Shown: piece by piece, positions 63,271 through 64,000 of the stretch
How positions within the stretch are numbered: the stretch's first letter is position 1
How the letters are laid out: the number at the start of each line of letters is the position of its first letter
DNA from: Dioscorea cayenensis subsp. rotundata
Lineage: Eukaryota; Streptophyta; Magnoliopsida; Dioscoreales; Dioscoreaceae
DNA length: 64,000 bases
Assembly: GCF_009730915.1 (NCBI RefSeq)
Contig: NW_024086765.1
Span: forward strand, 62,001 to 126,000
Reading direction: 5' to 3'
Position numbers and translations under genes: made by a program
Notes under the pieces: generated by a model
What the model saw: only the letters and a program-made list of their open reading frames with translations
The model's database searches: none
What the model was told of the DNA's origin: nothing

Positions 63271-63658
63271 ATCCCCCATCAAAAAAACCCCTCGCTTTTT
63301 GGCATATCCTACCCCCTCTTTTAACACGGTTAAATTGCTTGTGAAATTACATTGCCACCTTGTAAAAGTTACCTAATTTTTAGGTTGTGTTTGGTTTGTG
63401 GTAATGTAAAAATATTATTAAAAAGTTAGTGATAATGTGTTCAAATTAGTATTGTTGGTGATACTGTGAGATTACCGATTAGTGAAATATAACTAAATAA
63501 GATGGTAATCTGATTACCATCAAAATAGGTGTCTATCTAAATTATCAAGTAGGTGGTAACGTGTAATGTTTTTTTTTTAATTATGCCCCCACTCATTTAA
63601 TCTAATTCTTTATTATACATTTGTACTCATTATTAGTTTTTATTTTCACTCATTATCT
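63271..63658. other. AT-rich DNA beyond the right edge of block B
   Basis: Similarity to block A fades at about 63,270. No gene was seen. Confidence 0.5.
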
Positions 63659-64000
63659 TTGATATTATAATTTAATTATTTATTTATCTAAATATTTTAA
63701 ATTAAGTTTTTCAAAACTTTATATGTAGGTCCGTAGGTGTATTTTGGTAAATACAAAGGTATTTAAAAAATTGTGCAAAAAAGTAAAAAAAAAAATTTTG
63801 ATATTATAATTTAATTATTTATTTATCTAAATACTTTAAATTAAAATTTTCAAAATTTTATATATAGGGGTATTTTGGTAAGTAAAGAGGTACTTTAAAA
63901 ATTTGTGAAACATTTTTTTTAATATTATAATTTAATTATTTATTTATCTAAATCCTTTAAATTAAATTTTTCAAAATTTTATATGTAGGGTATTTTGGTC
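63659..64000. repeat. AT-rich tandem repeat running off the window
   Basis: A unit of about 120-139 bases starting 'gatattataatttaattatt' and containing 'tatatgtaggg...tattttggta' begins at 63661, 63800 and 63921. The last copy is cut by the end of the window. Confidence 0.85.

Noticed and set aside
1..64000. CRISPR arrays, operons, ribosome binding sites, tRNA and rRNA genes
   Set aside because: The window is plant nuclear DNA. No regular spacer array was seen, and the only tRNA-like signals are the SINE promoter boxes.

Overview
This window is nuclear DNA of a flowering plant. It is AT-rich, its genes are split by many short GT-AG introns, and every recognisable gene or gene fragment belongs to a plant family: a NOL10/EDA7-type nucleolar WD40 protein, an XRN4-type exoribonuclease, cysteine synthase, a PORR protein and MON2. 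The mobile DNA is also plant-like: a MULE with a MuDR-type transposase, MITEs, tRNA-derived SINEs and an Athila-like ORF1. I cannot name the species.

Layout. 1-8.6 kb is AT-rich and gene-poor, with a probable SINE near 4.5 kb. 8.65-9.44 kb is a GC-rich, broken PORR gene. 11.5-18.1 kb is an intact 16-exon NOL10 gene (698 aa). 18.1-22.2 kb is its upstream flank (block A), which holds two copies of a GC-rich leader-like repeat. A SINE and a MITE follow at 22.2-22.85 kb. 23.9-25.7 kb holds only the last four exons of a cysteine synthase. 27.1-38.5 kb is an XRN4-like gene with two frameshifts and no recognisable 3' end.

From 40.3 to 63.3 kb lies block B, a second, same-orientation copy of block A plus most of NOL10. 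It is enlarged by insertions. A 7.24-kb MULE (40.38-47.62 kb; 247-bp inverted repeats, 10-bp target duplication) splits exon 12 of the NOL10 copy. A 1.17-kb non-autonomous element with a 9-bp target duplication lies at 54.4-55.6 kb. A segment of about 5.1 kb, flanked by a direct repeat of about 77 bp, carries a MON2 fragment and an open 491-codon Athila-like ORF1. The window ends in an AT-rich tandem repeat.

Only NOL10 at 11.5-18.1 kb looks like a fully functional host gene. All six host-gene loci are on the minus strand and five of them are broken, so this is a region of segmental duplication, gene-fragment capture and decay. NOL10 and XRN4 both act in RNA metabolism (ribosome assembly and 5'-3' RNA decay), but nothing here shows that they work together. 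The observations most worth checking are the block A/B duplication with clean empty sites, the five-copy leader repeat with its small upstream ORF, the XRN4/cysteine-synthase junction, and a decayed duplicate of XRN4 exon 2.
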